Source: Sclerodactyla briareus (taxonomy: Eukaryota > Echinodermata > Holothuroidea > Dendrochirotida > Sclerodactylidae). From it: a stretch of DNA of 64,000 nt. The stretch covers positions 124,001 to 188,000 of the forward strand of contig JAODTK010000799.1 in assembly GCA_026419785.1 (NCBI GenBank), given 5' to 3'. The position numbers and the translations under genes are program-made. The notes below the pieces were generated by a model, which saw only the letters and a list, made by a program, of their open reading frames with translations, ran no database searches and was not told the origin of the DNA. Of the stretch, positions 44,001-56,999 are shown piece by piece. Positions within the stretch are counted from its first letter, which is position 1; the number at the start of each line of letters is the position of its first letter.

Positions 44001-45127
44001 CATTTCCATTTGCACTTTGGAGATGACTTGACCCTTGAGTCAAACCCTGAACCTACCAACCTCCGGTTCCCACAACTGCTACATTATGTATGCCAATCTG
44101 CAAAATGTGATGGTTCAGGAAGAGTGATTGCTTTAGAACAATGTTTTTCATCCTCAAATTATTCATCAGCCCCAAGAATTAAAAATTCAATATATTGCAA
44201 GTATTGTCAACATTCGGGGATGAAACGACACTTCAATCGCTAAAGCGAATGCAGTAAATTAGTATTTAAAATTAGTAACAGCGACGTCCCACAGGACCCC
44301 TTCCTCCTTGCTAAGCCATAATTACGTATAACTGTACTCCACTACCCCATCCCACATTACTGATCCTTCCATGTCTTGATTCACATACTCTCCTCCCCCC
44401 CCCCCACCCCCCTAATATTGTTTAAGGGAGCCAAATGTTCATGGGATAAGTCAAGAATCATTAAAGGTAGTCTCATTCCTGTCCCGTAGTAGTCAGTTGT
44501 AATTGTAAGTTCAAGGAACAAAAAGCCTAAACTGCTTGATATTTAAATCTTTTAATAGTCCCACATATTTGGTGGGGGGAGTAGCTAACGGTATGAGCGC
44601 CCTTCTAGATCTAGTGAAGTTGTTAGTACCCAAAGAAAGTGGAAATCACGGTATGATCCCGGGTCATTACCTACGCTGACACGCCACAGCTAGCAGAGGA
44701 TGATACCAGGGAGAGTGCTCCCTGGGGTAATTAAGTGCCTAGGCCTCTAACTTTATGAGGATCTCCAAATAAACGAGGCAGACTTTCAAGGGCAGTAAAA
44801 CAAAGCAAGCAATGTAACATGAAAGCATGTCTGGACTGTCAAGCAGTCAACACACACAATAACCGTACAGTCTTCACTGAAACGAGGGTATAATTGTAAA
44901 AGAAAAAAATGGTATGCAGGTGACACTTGGAAGGTGATGTGTGTTTTAGCTACCTCCAGGGATGCAAAAATGCAAAAATCCCCCTGTTAGAGAAATCCAC
45001 GGTTTAGGAGAAATCAGTCTCCCAGCAGAATTGGAAGATGACCCATGGAAATGCAAGATCTGCTTTAAGGTGACCAAAATTCATCTTAAGATTCAAACCT
45101 ATTGAAGACGAGGAGATTCTCAGATTG
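41058..45127. other. Non-coding stretch, possible tRNA-like SINE block
   Basis: No coding exon is supported. At 44,583-44,680 there is a tRNA-like arrangement: an A-box-like GTAGCTAACGG, then about 65 bases later a GATCCCGGGTCA B-box-like motif. A C12 run lies near 44,394. A minus-strand piece at 43,364-43,430 reads GFSDYLVAWPDTYSWVYR before GTATGTAAG but matches nothing I know. Confidence 0.35.
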
Positions 45128-46110
45128 CTAGAGGCAGAGGGTTATCGAATGATGATTACAGTTCTGGTCGTAGAGGGCATAGGCATTCATGACGATGGGG
45201 CTGTGTTGTAGTACAGAGGCATAGGCAGAGTGCTTTGGTGGCGACCATGGACTATAGCTTGGCGTTGAGGAGGGCACAGCGTTTGATGTTCGAAACAACA
45301 TCATGGCAGGGGCAGGGCACTGTTGACAAGCTTGCTCAGTATGGGAGGGGGGCATTGGCAAAGATTTGGTTGGACGTTGGGCATTGACTAGCAAAGGACA
45401 GAAGGCGTCGCTAACATGGATTACAACTCTTGGCACAGTAGAGGGCACATGGAGCTTGGTTTGAGTTAGCATCCACTGGCGAGGGGCAGGGGCATTGAAA
45501 CTTCTTGCTTCAGTATGGGAGGGGGGAAGGGCAAAGCTTCAGTGGATGTTAGCCAATTGACTAGCCAAGGGACAGAGGGATTCACTAACTAAACGATTAC
45601 AGCTTGCAGTTCAAGGGCTCAGGCAGAGCTTGGTTAGAAGTTAGCATAAAACTAGCGAGGGGCAGGGGGAAGGTGCCTGCGCTCTTGCAGGATGGGAGGG
45701 GGGACATTGGCAAAAAGCAAGTGGATGTTAGCATCGACTAGCAAGGAGCAGAGGCATCACTAAGATGATTACAGCTCAGGCCAGTCGAGGGCACAGGGCG
45801 GTCGGAGCTGTTTGTTGTTTAGCATAAAATGGCATGGGGCAGGGGCATTGTTTGTGGCCAATGCTGCATAGGGGGCATTAGCAAAGATTTGGTGGATGGA
45901 TGTTAACATGGACTAGCATGGGGCGAGAGGTACAGGGGCATTGTTCGCCGCCCGTGCAGGTATGGGGGGGGCGGGGAGGCATTGGCAAAGCTTCGGTGAA
46001 TGTTAGCATTGACTACACTGTCAAGGGGTAGGAGCACTGATGGGGTACAAGTGCTGGCAAGTAGAGGGCACAGCAAAGCTTTGCTTGTGTTAGCATCAAC
46101 TGGCAGGGGC
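45128..46110 (+). repeat. Minisatellite, period about 175 bp
   Basis: Five to six diverged units carrying GGCATTGGCAAAG, TGGATGTTAGCAT, GACTAGCAAGG, and AGGGGCAGGGGCATTG. Anchors at about 45,350, 45,527, 45,703 and 45,873 are 177, 176 and 170 bp apart; the last unit is short (45,977). It is G-rich and purine-rich on the + strand. No conserved reading frame runs through the units, so it is not taken as coding. Confidence 0.8.
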
Positions 46111-48469
46111 AGGGGAATTGTTTACACCACCATAGAGTTGTGGAAGTTTGTTTGGACAAGGCCAGCTTGATACTGGACCCGTCCATTTCTTCTGGGTGTT
46201 TGAGATGATTCTGCCTCTCGAATAAATTTAACGAAGCTGTGGACCTGAACTGTCCAGTAAATTATTTTTCATTTCTTCACTCATGTTCTTAGAGAGTATG
46301 TTAAGTCAATTTGTGATGTCTTTTGCCCTGATGCCAAGCAACGGCAAGCATCGTTTATTTTACAGGGGCTGTTTGAACAATGCTCCAAATCATTTAACAG
46401 AAGAATGAACAACCCCTGCAGCATACTCTATTCCTTCTCCTACTCGTCTTTTCATATATTTGCAGATGACCACAGCCCACATTTGAGCTCAAATTCTAAA
46501 CAGATTGAAGTTGCAAAAGGCGCAACCAGACTCATCCTAAATGTATGGCTGGATAGGAGTATTTGCGATGCATGCCTTCTCGGCAGTGACAGATGCGACC
46601 TACTGTGGGACACATCTAGAAGCAATGGCTGCTGTTCAGAAACTGGTTGGTTCTAATGAGAGAGAGCCCTCAGGCACCTCACATCCAAATAACATGTCCT
46701 AGTCACTTACCTGATGTATTGGTCTATCACGATGAAGCTTAAAAATAAATTGGAAATATTTTTCAAACCAGCTGCAAGCCTGTCGCCTGACAGACTTGCA
46801 GTCCACACGTTCAGTGACCTGACAACGTTCAGGATTGTTAGGCAAAATACCATCTTTTGTTTAGCTAAAGAATCCTCAAACCTAATGTGGTAACATATAA
46901 GCTGAATACACATTTCATCGACTTCATTGCTTCCACTATTTTTTCTTGCAATCTGACCAATTTGTAATATCCTATGTTTTAGTCCTGGAGGACTGTGACC
47001 AAGTACAACTGGGCAACTGAGATCGAACTCCGTCCACCACACAACATGGCCTAAATACAAATTGATCAACCGGGGCAGTCACGTACAGCGTGCACAATCT
47101 TTCAATTAATACCCTCAGTACATGAGACATACAGCAGGCATTCAGTGGCAACATCATCTCCCTCAAGCCGTATAACATTTTTATGATACAGCCCACTTTA
47201 TGGCACCATGGGATGTAATTACTGGGTAAGTAGGCGCAGCAGCACGCAACGTGCCTCAGCGTCAGCGTGTGACTTACGAGATGGTACGCCGTATCAGGAG
47301 AACTGAAAAGACAAAACGAGGCGTGCTTGTGAAAGTCTAATCAAATCATCACTCACTAGACTTCATTGACGTAATCTTGTGGCATTAATACTCAAGTAGG
47401 AGAACTGTGAAATTGAAATATCCAATAAGATCGAGCATGTATTTGTGGAATTCTCTTGCTCAGAAGGACTCAAGGTATGAAATATGAAGAATCTCATAAT
47501 ACTTGATTGGGAGCTGATGTGCTACTATCCCTACAATCTGGAATAATACAGTACTATACAATACTAGCCAAACACCCTGTTGATTCAACTATGACCTAAA
47601 TGACAATAGCTGATTAATTATACAACAGATTATGTTTCTGATTACTTAGATTTAAGTGATGTAGGTTATGGATGCTTCACATCACTTATTACAGTACTGT
47701 AGTACTGTACACAACACCCAGGATGCAAACAGCATATCAATACCGTGAGTGGGACGCAGAGTTACCCCATTGGGTGGATCTGACCGTGAGGCTCGTGTTT
47801 GGAAATAGGATCAAAATAAATGGGGGGGATTTCCTTCCTCCCAATATTTTTTGGGGGGGGGGAGTGGGAATTTGTTTCAAAAGGGGGATCATGATGAATC
47901 TTCAAAATCACACGAATGAACACTCAACTTTTTTTTCGACCAGATGTAGTTTCCCACTGGTGGGACAGTTCCTTCCTGGTTCGAAAGCCGGGAATGTTCA
48001 GCTTCAAGACTTTATGCCTGGTATGCTGTTAAATTTATTAGGGTCCAGCTGTGATTTAAACATCAATAACTATACTTATATATAGCGAACGCAATAAGGA
48101 GTGTTGTGTGTGTCCTGTGGGTGCTATCGACATGTATTACACAGACACGTGTTGTGTGTGCATTGATAAACCTTGCAACGAAGCATGACCATTCCTTCGC
48201 TACCACGATTTGTTTACGGGTTGTTGTCGGCTATCGGAGTTTTGCACGTGGGGCAAAGAAAACTCTGGTTATTACCTGCCTGGAGAGTCGGGACTAACCA
48301 GAGTGTGCTTTGATCAGATCATTATTATTTTATTATTTCAAGAATGTGAATGCGCAAATCAAACCCAATAGTTTGAAAACTATAACAGACTGGCAATATA
48401 ATATAATAATAATACTCAGCATTTGTTATAGCGCTCAATGCAGAGCCCCTGAGGCTAAGAAAGAACAAA
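46111..48469. other. Non-coding stretch, no supported feature
   Basis: Only short unrelated frames. A G-run pair flanks 47,820-47,870. Nothing is assignable. Confidence 0.4.
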
Positions 48470-49440
48470 TCCTAAAAGGGAAGCAATGGAGTCAAGGGGA
48501 TTCACCCGAGACTTGAAGGAGTCACATTGGTGACATGCAAATGTCGTTGGGAAGGGTATTCCACAAAGAAGGTCCGGCCCAGGAGAACATTCGATCTCCA
48601 TACGTTTTTGTCGTTCGTGCGTTGGCCTTGGTGTATAGAGACGTAAGATGACGGTAATGTGCGAGAAGGCTGAGACGTCGATCAAGTATCTATAAGATAA
48701 CTCGGAGCGGTGCAGTGATTGATCTTATACAATACGCAAATTATCTGAAGGAATACGGGCCTGATAGGATGAAGCCAGTGGAGGTTGCCAGCACAAGGTG
48801 TAATTGTTGCCCTGTTGACACGTGTGACAATCCGGCAGCAGCATTTTGTATGTGCCTAATTTAAATAATTTATGAATTTTTAAAAAAAAACAAGCCATTA
48901 CAAAAGGCGAGTGGCATGTACAAAGGTCATGTGCAACTTTCTTCGCAGTTTTCTGATCCAATAATTTACGTACTTTCCAATAGTATGAACGCCATACCAG
49001 CAAAGCGACACATGTTACGAATATGTCTTTTGAAGTTCAAGGCTGATCCAACAACACACCAAGATTTCTAGCAAGCGGCGACAGGCCATGCTCAAGGATC
49101 CTTCCAATTTCGCACAGGATCAAGAGGTGACTCTCACGAAATCTGAGTGAAATGAATCATTTTCTGTTTTTGGACTCATTGATTTTTAGGCTTGTTGATT
49201 CAAAACAGCCCAATTGATTGAGGTCAATACAACTTGTTCTAATCTTTGAAACTGCCTCAAATGTTTCTGACTGTTGAAACGAACAATAAATCTGTGGTCA
49301 TCCCTCGTAAATCTGTGTTCCACCCATGGGACGAGATATGGTCGCGATGGGACCAGTATAGATAGTATACAACAAGGGGCCCAGTACATAACCCTTTGGG
49401 ACACAATACTTCTGGCTGTGTGGACCTGATTTTATGAAAC
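48470..49440 (-). mobile_element. LINE fragment (L2/CR1-type reverse transcriptase), decayed
   Basis: Read on the minus strand it shows the tail half of a non-LTR reverse transcriptase in order. VPKGYVLGPLLYTIYTGPI (near 49,410-49,350) is the usual VPQGSVLGPLLF motif. LNQLGCFESTSLKINESK follows, then an RNLGVLLD-like piece near 49,060 and LHWLP-like CWQPPLASSYQARI near 48,780. The clade-typical tail TYGDRMFSWAGPSLWNTLPN lies at 48,610-48,545. Frameshifts and stops interrupt it throughout. The 5' part, including the FADD catalytic box, is missing or unreadable. It is an inactive relic, in the same orientation as SBF. Confidence 0.8.
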
Positions 49441-52400
49441 TTTTACTGATGAGACCTGGTGTGGGAATTCCCCACATTCAAGTCTTTTCTTCTGGCGGGA
49501 TTGGTGGGAAAGGTGCGGGAATCTTGCTATTGCGCTTCCTAATGGGAAACACTGCCCGTGAGAAGTGGGGCAGGTGGAAACAGAGAATAACAGTAGAGGA
49601 CGAGATTGTCAACTTCTTCAAGGAACCTCAACCCACCCTTGTTTCTAAGATTGACAGAGATTACAACAGTACGTGTTCCTCAAAAACCGCTAGCCTCACC
49701 TTTCCGCAATCAGCAATTACTCTCAACGTAGATCATTAGTCCTCAGTCCACATGTGAAACCTCATTCCATATTAGCTTACCGTTTTGGAAAAATCCCTGC
49801 CTTACTGAGCGAATGGGAAACCCACATGCACACACACACGCACAAATGAGTGATCGCTAAGTCTCAGCAATTTTGTTCCCGAGCTATAGGAAGTGTCTAA
49901 TGGTGCAGACTCTCAGGCTCTTCCACGAACTGGCATGCAGTGAGGTGCCATGCGGTAATTTTACATCACAAAAGCATGCATACGGTGTATGTTAGCATTT
50001 GTCGGGTACCTATGGTATTTTGCTTACATTAGCATGAAAAATCAGCCCAAGGTCTAAATACCTCTCGGTGCTTCAAAGGCTCCCCTATGGTACCTCCTAA
50101 AGGTTTTCTATCTGGGGGTAGGATGGAAACACTTAAAAGCACCCATTCCTGTATCATATGGTCCCCATGAACATGCTTGAAAATTGCATTGGGCGCCCTA
50201 ACTAGGTTGTCATGGGACAGTAGGGTCCAAAGGCTTGTTTTTTGCTCATTGTCTTTGGGCCGCTGTAAACCAGCACAGACACAAGCGTAAAGGGGTCAAA
50301 AGGGCGATACCAACCCACCCAACCCCCCTTCCCCCTCCCCTCTCACCCAACAGGCTCCACTGATCACACCATCCAAAGGTTGTCGGTCAGTGTTTCAGCG
50401 TCGAGACGGGCATGTCGTCATGCGCTATAGTCGATGACTGCTTTTTAGGCTTCAATGATGATCGGGCAGATGACTGAACACCTATTGTATGCTGTGGGTG
50501 GTAAAGTACCACAGCATTATATACCCACAATGAGACAGAACGCTGATGGGTGGGGGAATGGTCAGCTATGATAATTATGTTAAGCACCAGTGTTTCACTA
50601 TTAGGTAAAGGAAGTTATAACAGCATCACGTGACAACAAATTGCAAGCAAATTGGCATGGCAATATCGTTGAAGTGAGGCCCGGGCTAACAATAGCCCTC
50701 AATACTAGAGAAATAGTCCCTAAAACTGGCCCACATGCATGGTCAATTTGACTTATATCGACACTGAAGGCTACCCATCTGAGGCACATATCCGCAGAAA
50801 GGGCTCCTAGTCATCACATATTAATTTATTCATGCCCTTTTATTTGATTATGCATGAATTGTCAGTGGATACCCTCTGACACACAATCCCAGAATGGCCC
50901 CAGCCGTAACTTTAAATTTATTCCTGCCCTTATATTTGTACAGTAGTATGCCCTGAATTGGCAGCCACTGTCAATAACCATTCAGCATTAATAAGTGGAC
51001 ACATTAATCACCAACTCATTGATTGATTGACTCTTTGTGTGAGAGGTTGGACACACTAAGGCCTGTGGGTCAGCGGCCTAGTCACTTGTTTCACTCTGAA
51101 AGTGATCGCATGCGTGTCTTTTCCCCTCAATTTTCATTTTTCATTCACGAGTGTGGTCATCTCCAAAAAATTGCAAGTGATCACCGTCACTCACATAACG
51201 ATAGAATTGGAATAGTCACATCACTCACATGCCCAGATCCAGCGCTCTGATGCGGCTGGGAATTGACATAGCTGTAACCTTAAATGTACGTGCCTCCTGA
51301 ATTGGCCAACAATTTCATCGTTCAGTTCCACTGGTTTCGTTTATTCGAATTTTAAATCGGTATCGTTTATGTGGCACCGGTGCTATAGTATTGGGTTTGT
51401 GTGTGAGCATAAATTTCATCGATATGTTTACAGTGACACCTGACTTGGGGTTATATCCCTTGTCTGGGGGCCGTATAAGTGCGCATCACAGTACAGATGA
51501 AACGGCATTACCGAGAATGATTAGCTAACCTCGCCAGTAGAAGCTCCATACTGCAGATCATAAGGTTGGGAGTTTGAAGCCAATTAATGGACCAACACTA
51601 TCAGTCTTAAATCACTTACTTTTCATGTTGTTTCAAAGTGCCCCATCGTTCCAGTATCCTTGCAAAATCTTTGTGACGCTTTGAGAAAGGCTAACACTAT
51701 TGGAAAATTTATAGTAACCTAATGTCTTTGATATTAGTATTGCATATTGTTCAATCCCTAGCTTAGTCAACCCTTCATCACGCAGATAATGACAACTGTG
51801 AAGTAGGCATGAATATTTTGTGCTGAGAACATAGAGCATAATAAGAAACTATCTGATGCGGACTGTTCAGCCGGCGCGTCAGGAAGATCCCACAACCCAT
51901 ACCCACACCATATTACAACTCGTAGTTACCAAATGCCTCAGCATACGCGCGTGTATGAAACCATAAAATTTTATAATTGCATTGTGCCGGACAGAATTCC
52001 GCATCATCATGAACACGCTCACGAGGCTTTGAATGCCGCCTTTTTAAGTCAAACATTGGTGGGCACATCTAAAAGGTAGTATCGGCGAAGGCCAAGCATG
52101 GTGTTTTGTACATGAGATAGCGTGTTGAACACGCCTTCCCACGGCAGATGCACCACTCTGAGCAAATGCAATTTTGCCCCTCGTACTGTTAATGGGGCAT
52201 TGCGATTTGTACATAGCTTAGGCCCCCATGCCCATCCTGCGCATCTAAGGCAAGTGCGCACTCTAGCAGTTATATTATACACTATGGCTAGCAACCAGTA
52301 TGCCCCCCCCACTTCCTGACTGAAGGAAAGTATTTGCAATGAATCCTCATTAGTCCCAGGTTCTTACCGTCCTCCACATGTGAGGACATAATATATATTG

Positions 52401-55400
52401 GCTGCCTGGGGTTCCTTACATTGTTGTGCTCTTATTAGACCGGGTGTGATGTCTGAACGGGGCCACTAGAATGCAATGAGCCTTATAGCCATCTGATATA
52501 CCGAATGAAATGCCTTAGCCTCAAAACCATCCTGCAAATATACTGTATTGGTCTGTATGAACAATGGTGTTTTGCTATAACAATCAATTTATTTCCCTTG
52601 GGTACCACTGAAAGGCATACCTGAGCTGTCAAGTTTTTGGTGTGGACAGTAGAATACGTAACCTGGATACCACTTCCAAATACAGTATACTGCAGGCACT
52701 GCACAAGCTTATCTTTGCTATCAGGGGCTTTACATAAATCCCATACTACAAGTTGGCTGCCATGCTTACCTTCACCAAGCCTTCATGGAGTTGGCAATAA
52801 TCTTTTAGGTTTGCATAAATGTCTCTGGTAGAACCATGACACTTTTCCAAAAAACTGTGCTATCACATCCCCAAGTCAAATCTGACAAACTGCAGCAAAT
52901 GCACATTCTGAAAAATATGGACCCCAGTGCAGGGTGACAAGACCCAGTTTCGACCATCCCAAATTTTGTCCTTGCACAATGCAACAGACTATGAGGGAGG
53001 TACTGCTGGTCTACTTCACTGTTCACCGCTATACAAACTCTCCGATGTGACAGAAATCAGTGGCTGCATAAAAAAAATATGTGCCACCAGTCTATGAACA
53101 TTTTTCAGGCCACTGTGTGTACCCTGGATGAGGGCACGGCATTGCAATGGGGAGTGGGGGGGCAGGGAGCACTCCCCCCGTGAAAAGTTTTTGTCCCCCC
53201 CAGGTGCCCTCCAATAATACGGGGTTGGAAAATGTGGATTGCTAATATTTGTTGGAGAAAATGTAATTCTGACCCTCATTTTAATGTCAGAAATAGTAAA
53301 TGCAGAATCGGTTCGCATTTTCGGACCTCTCACAAGCCTGTTTCGCGCTGTAAGTGCGCATGCTCACCAACAAAGGTTTGGGGATGATGATGTTCTCATT
53401 CTCCCCATAGTGCTATATCATCAATCTCCTGATGCTGAGATGATTGATCCCATGTGTTCACTACGTCTATTGTGATGATATGGATGGATATATCTGTAAA
53501 GTTTTGCTGGTAGGAATGTGTAATTTTAATCCATTAAGGATTTTGAAAGAATGATCTTCAATCTGCACAACTGAATGTGCAAACTTCAACTGCCCATATA
53601 TATACATGTAGACCTATATGACGTATACAACCCATATCATGTCATCAATCTCATCATTCAACTGTTAACAGGCTAATTGTTCCGAATCCCCCTAACCCTG
53701 AGACCCCCCCCCACCCCCATTACAAATTTCCCTTGTGAATAGCTATGCCCCCAGTGCCCCTCCCCCCCCCCCCAAAAAAAAAAAGAAGGCTGGCACTGGC
53801 AATGCACTGGTGTGGTAGGGTCCCACTTGTCAACTTTGAGTAGTCAACATCAGAGTTTCAATGTAGCTAGAGCCTATTTAATAGCAATGCTAGGCATGAC
53901 AAACACCTACAGGAACCTTGTGATGTCATCTGAATTTTCTTTTGGGCTACACCACAACAGTACTCCAAATGTGAAACGGTTAACCGTAAATCATTTGCAG
54001 GTATCAGGCTCAATGGTCATATAACAATTTTCCTTCACACAAGAATTAGAGAGAGGACATGTTGAACCAACATCCCCCAAATTTTGAGGTTCTAGCATGG
54101 TTGCCTGTTTGATTTCAAGATTTTTGTTGGAATTTGAGTTATTCAGGAGGGGGGAGGGAGGATGCGAGCCCCCCCCCCCACCCTTATACGTCTACACGTA
54201 GAAAAATGCTTTCATTCCTGCAACCCTGGTAACAGAATTAGGTATCCACATAACATTATGAAGTTTTTTTCATATCCGTCCCACAACTGTAATTTTTCAT
54301 AAGGAGCACCTAAAGTTTTAACGTGGTACAAGGATTTCGACAAGCCACTGTTTTACATTGGCTTTGTATAAACAGATTCCCATGGTGTCCAACCAACCTC
54401 AACAACATGACACGAGGTGGCATACCAGGCTATAGGCCCTCATTGGCAGGTTTGTTTTTTTAAACAAGATTTGGAATCAGTATGGAAAAACAATTTTTTT
54501 CAAGGCCAACAGCCTGTAATCAATTACATGGGGGGGTGTGTACTGTGTAGTGATAGTGGTAGTGAAGGCCCTCAAGTGATCCGTGCACTTTCAAAGAGTG
54601 GTGACTGACAAGTAGTTTTCAAGGCCTAGCAATCCCCTTTAAACTGACAACCCCGTAGCATTACCCTACCGCCCCGGCTGCACTAATAATTCCAGGTTGT
54701 CACAATATAATATGAAAGATAAACAGCCTCCCACGCACAGACGAGAGGTGCAGCCCATGTGAATTGTAGTTGATTGGGTGATCATTGTAATTTCACGCAA
54801 AGCTACATACAAGTTCATCAGCACGTCAACACAATAGTCTGGTACACAGTGTCTGGATCACTGTAATTAATACTACTGTTTTGTCTTCTTGACCTGAAAT
54901 AGTTTGTGGGCCACGATATACATGATTCAATGGATTTTATTAGATAATTTATTTCGTGTGGATTTCTTTCTTCAGGCACCACAGACCACTGAATGGTCTA
55001 TGAATTTACGTCCTTGTTATGTTGGAAGATTATGAAGATTGGTGTTTTCAAGTATTCTCACCCCCCCCAACCACCCCACCACCCTCTCCCCTCCCCTGGA
55101 TCTGCCGCTATGTCAGAATCTTCTGACAAGTGTGTTCATGAACGCGATAGCCTGCCCTTTTTGCGATCAGTGGGTTTTTTTGGGGGGCAATTTCCCTTTG
55201 ACGGTCAAGTCCAGGCGAAATTAGAAAATGTCAATGATTAGTGCTTTTGAAAATCATGCCATCAACTTGTTTCCAGTTCTACTGTAGCATGTCTGTATAA
55301 AGTTACAACAAACTTTAAAAGATTATTAATTTCTTACCTGCTTGTTTGCAATTTGCAAATTGGCAACATTTGATGACTCATATCTACCAATTTTCGATTG

Positions 55401-56999
55401 AAGAAAAGGCCAAGAAAAATGTCCTTATCTTTCCTATACTTGGTACTATGAAATCATTAAAAGGTTGCCAGTTTTCTCAAATCACCAAATTATATAAATT
55501 TTAGAAGCATATCTTCCCAACCGAACATACTATAACCTGGAACAAAGTGATATTTGAATGTTTTTTTTCTCTCAACATTTAACACTAACCGAGTATTACT
55601 TCGGCTGTACTTTGGCCTTAAGTACATTATGTTCCAACCCATTTGGTAAAAGAGCAATTGTCAGTTAGCAGATTATAACAACAAAATCTACAAGCATAAG
55701 AGTTGGATAAGTTTGGCATCCCCTATACTTGTCTGATCAATGACCAATTCCAAATTATCTGAACAATAAGCCAGTTCGGAGATACTCTTGCGCATTCTTC
55801 ATTGTCCCCCGGTGCTGGCATTTTTGCCAAGTTCTGTACTGCTCGGACATTCCGCCACAGTATTTCAATTGTGTAACTGAGATCTTTGAAAAGTTCACAT
55901 AATTACTCCTTTGTTGTTCAACAATATAATTTCAAATCGGCTCTACATAAGAAAACAATTGTATATTAGTTTCTAGGCATTCACTGTCTGCTAATTAATA
56001 AAACACGAGAGAAATTCCGCTACATGTGATATCTGATCCACGTGTCTTGTGTCATACGCCACATGTCGTGATAATACTAATATTTTTTGGTAACCGGCTT
56101 AATAATGGAATAAATCCTCCTTAACTGTAAACGTACGGCGCGCAAGAGCGGTGTTGAGTGGCTGGGCATCTCCGAATTTTGCAGTATGGGGTGGTGCTAT
56201 ATGCAACTGTTTAATTCTGCAGGGTTTTCATGTTTGTTTTAGAGACCTAATATTTTCCTGGAATATTTGACAATTCCCTTATTTTATTTGCTGGAATCAG
56301 CTGGTTCTAACAAGTTTATTATTGCTTTTTTTCGTACTGAACAATTCGGCGAGCTCAGGAGCCAACACAAACCTATGACGGGGATGGCACGTTGCGAAAG
56401 TTGTCACAAATGGTCAATTGTGCATGCCCGTGCCTGTAACTCCGAACGGGCTATTGTTGTACCATGTCTACCAAATGAAGTACCAAGTTTTGTGGAAATG
56501 TGGACTGAAATGGCCTGATTTATGCAAATTAAACACATTACTTGACTTCAAGTAAATCTTTCTTGTTTTGAATTCTCAGGAACCAATGATGGCTGCACTA
56601 ATAATTGCCATGGAAATTCACCATCCTAAATTATGCAAACTGGACACATAAAATGACCGCCAGTGACCTTTCATGTATGAAGTTGGGGGACTCAAGGTGG
56701 GCCATACCCACCAGTTTCCTGAAACTCGATCAACGTTGAAATTTCACATAATTATGCATTAGTACACAATGACCTCAAAACATTTCAAGGATGACAAGTT
56801 TCATGAGAATCCAACAAACTCTGAATGAAATTTTGAATAAATTATAACAATTAACCCATTGAATTACCTCCAACTTTATTCAGGCAAGACAACAAAATGG
56901 GCTTTGAGATTGAAAGGAAATAGAAGCTGCAACTCGTTTTCCGTGATAGACAGGCACATTTCCGCGTAATCCCAATTTTCCCGAAATTCTCAATCAAAG
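49441..56999. other. Non-coding stretch, no supported feature
   Basis: About 7.5 kb without a supported exon on either strand. C-runs lie at about 53,706-53,716, 53,762-53,773, 54,170-54,180 and 55,062-55,069. A tRNA-like remnant lies at 51,515-51,580 (TTAGCTAACC ... GGGAGTTTGAAGCC). A repeat-like block at 56,360-56,840 resembles the style of dispersed repeats elsewhere in the window, but I found no second copy of it. Confidence 0.4.

Noticed and set aside
45128..45472. Minus-strand frame across the minisatellite
   Set aside because: Successive repeat units do not keep the frame, so the open stretch comes from purine-rich composition.
49434..49739. Plus-strand frame of 101 codons
   Set aside because: It starts beside the LINE relic on the opposite strand. 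No homology was recognised, and it looks like a chance frame.
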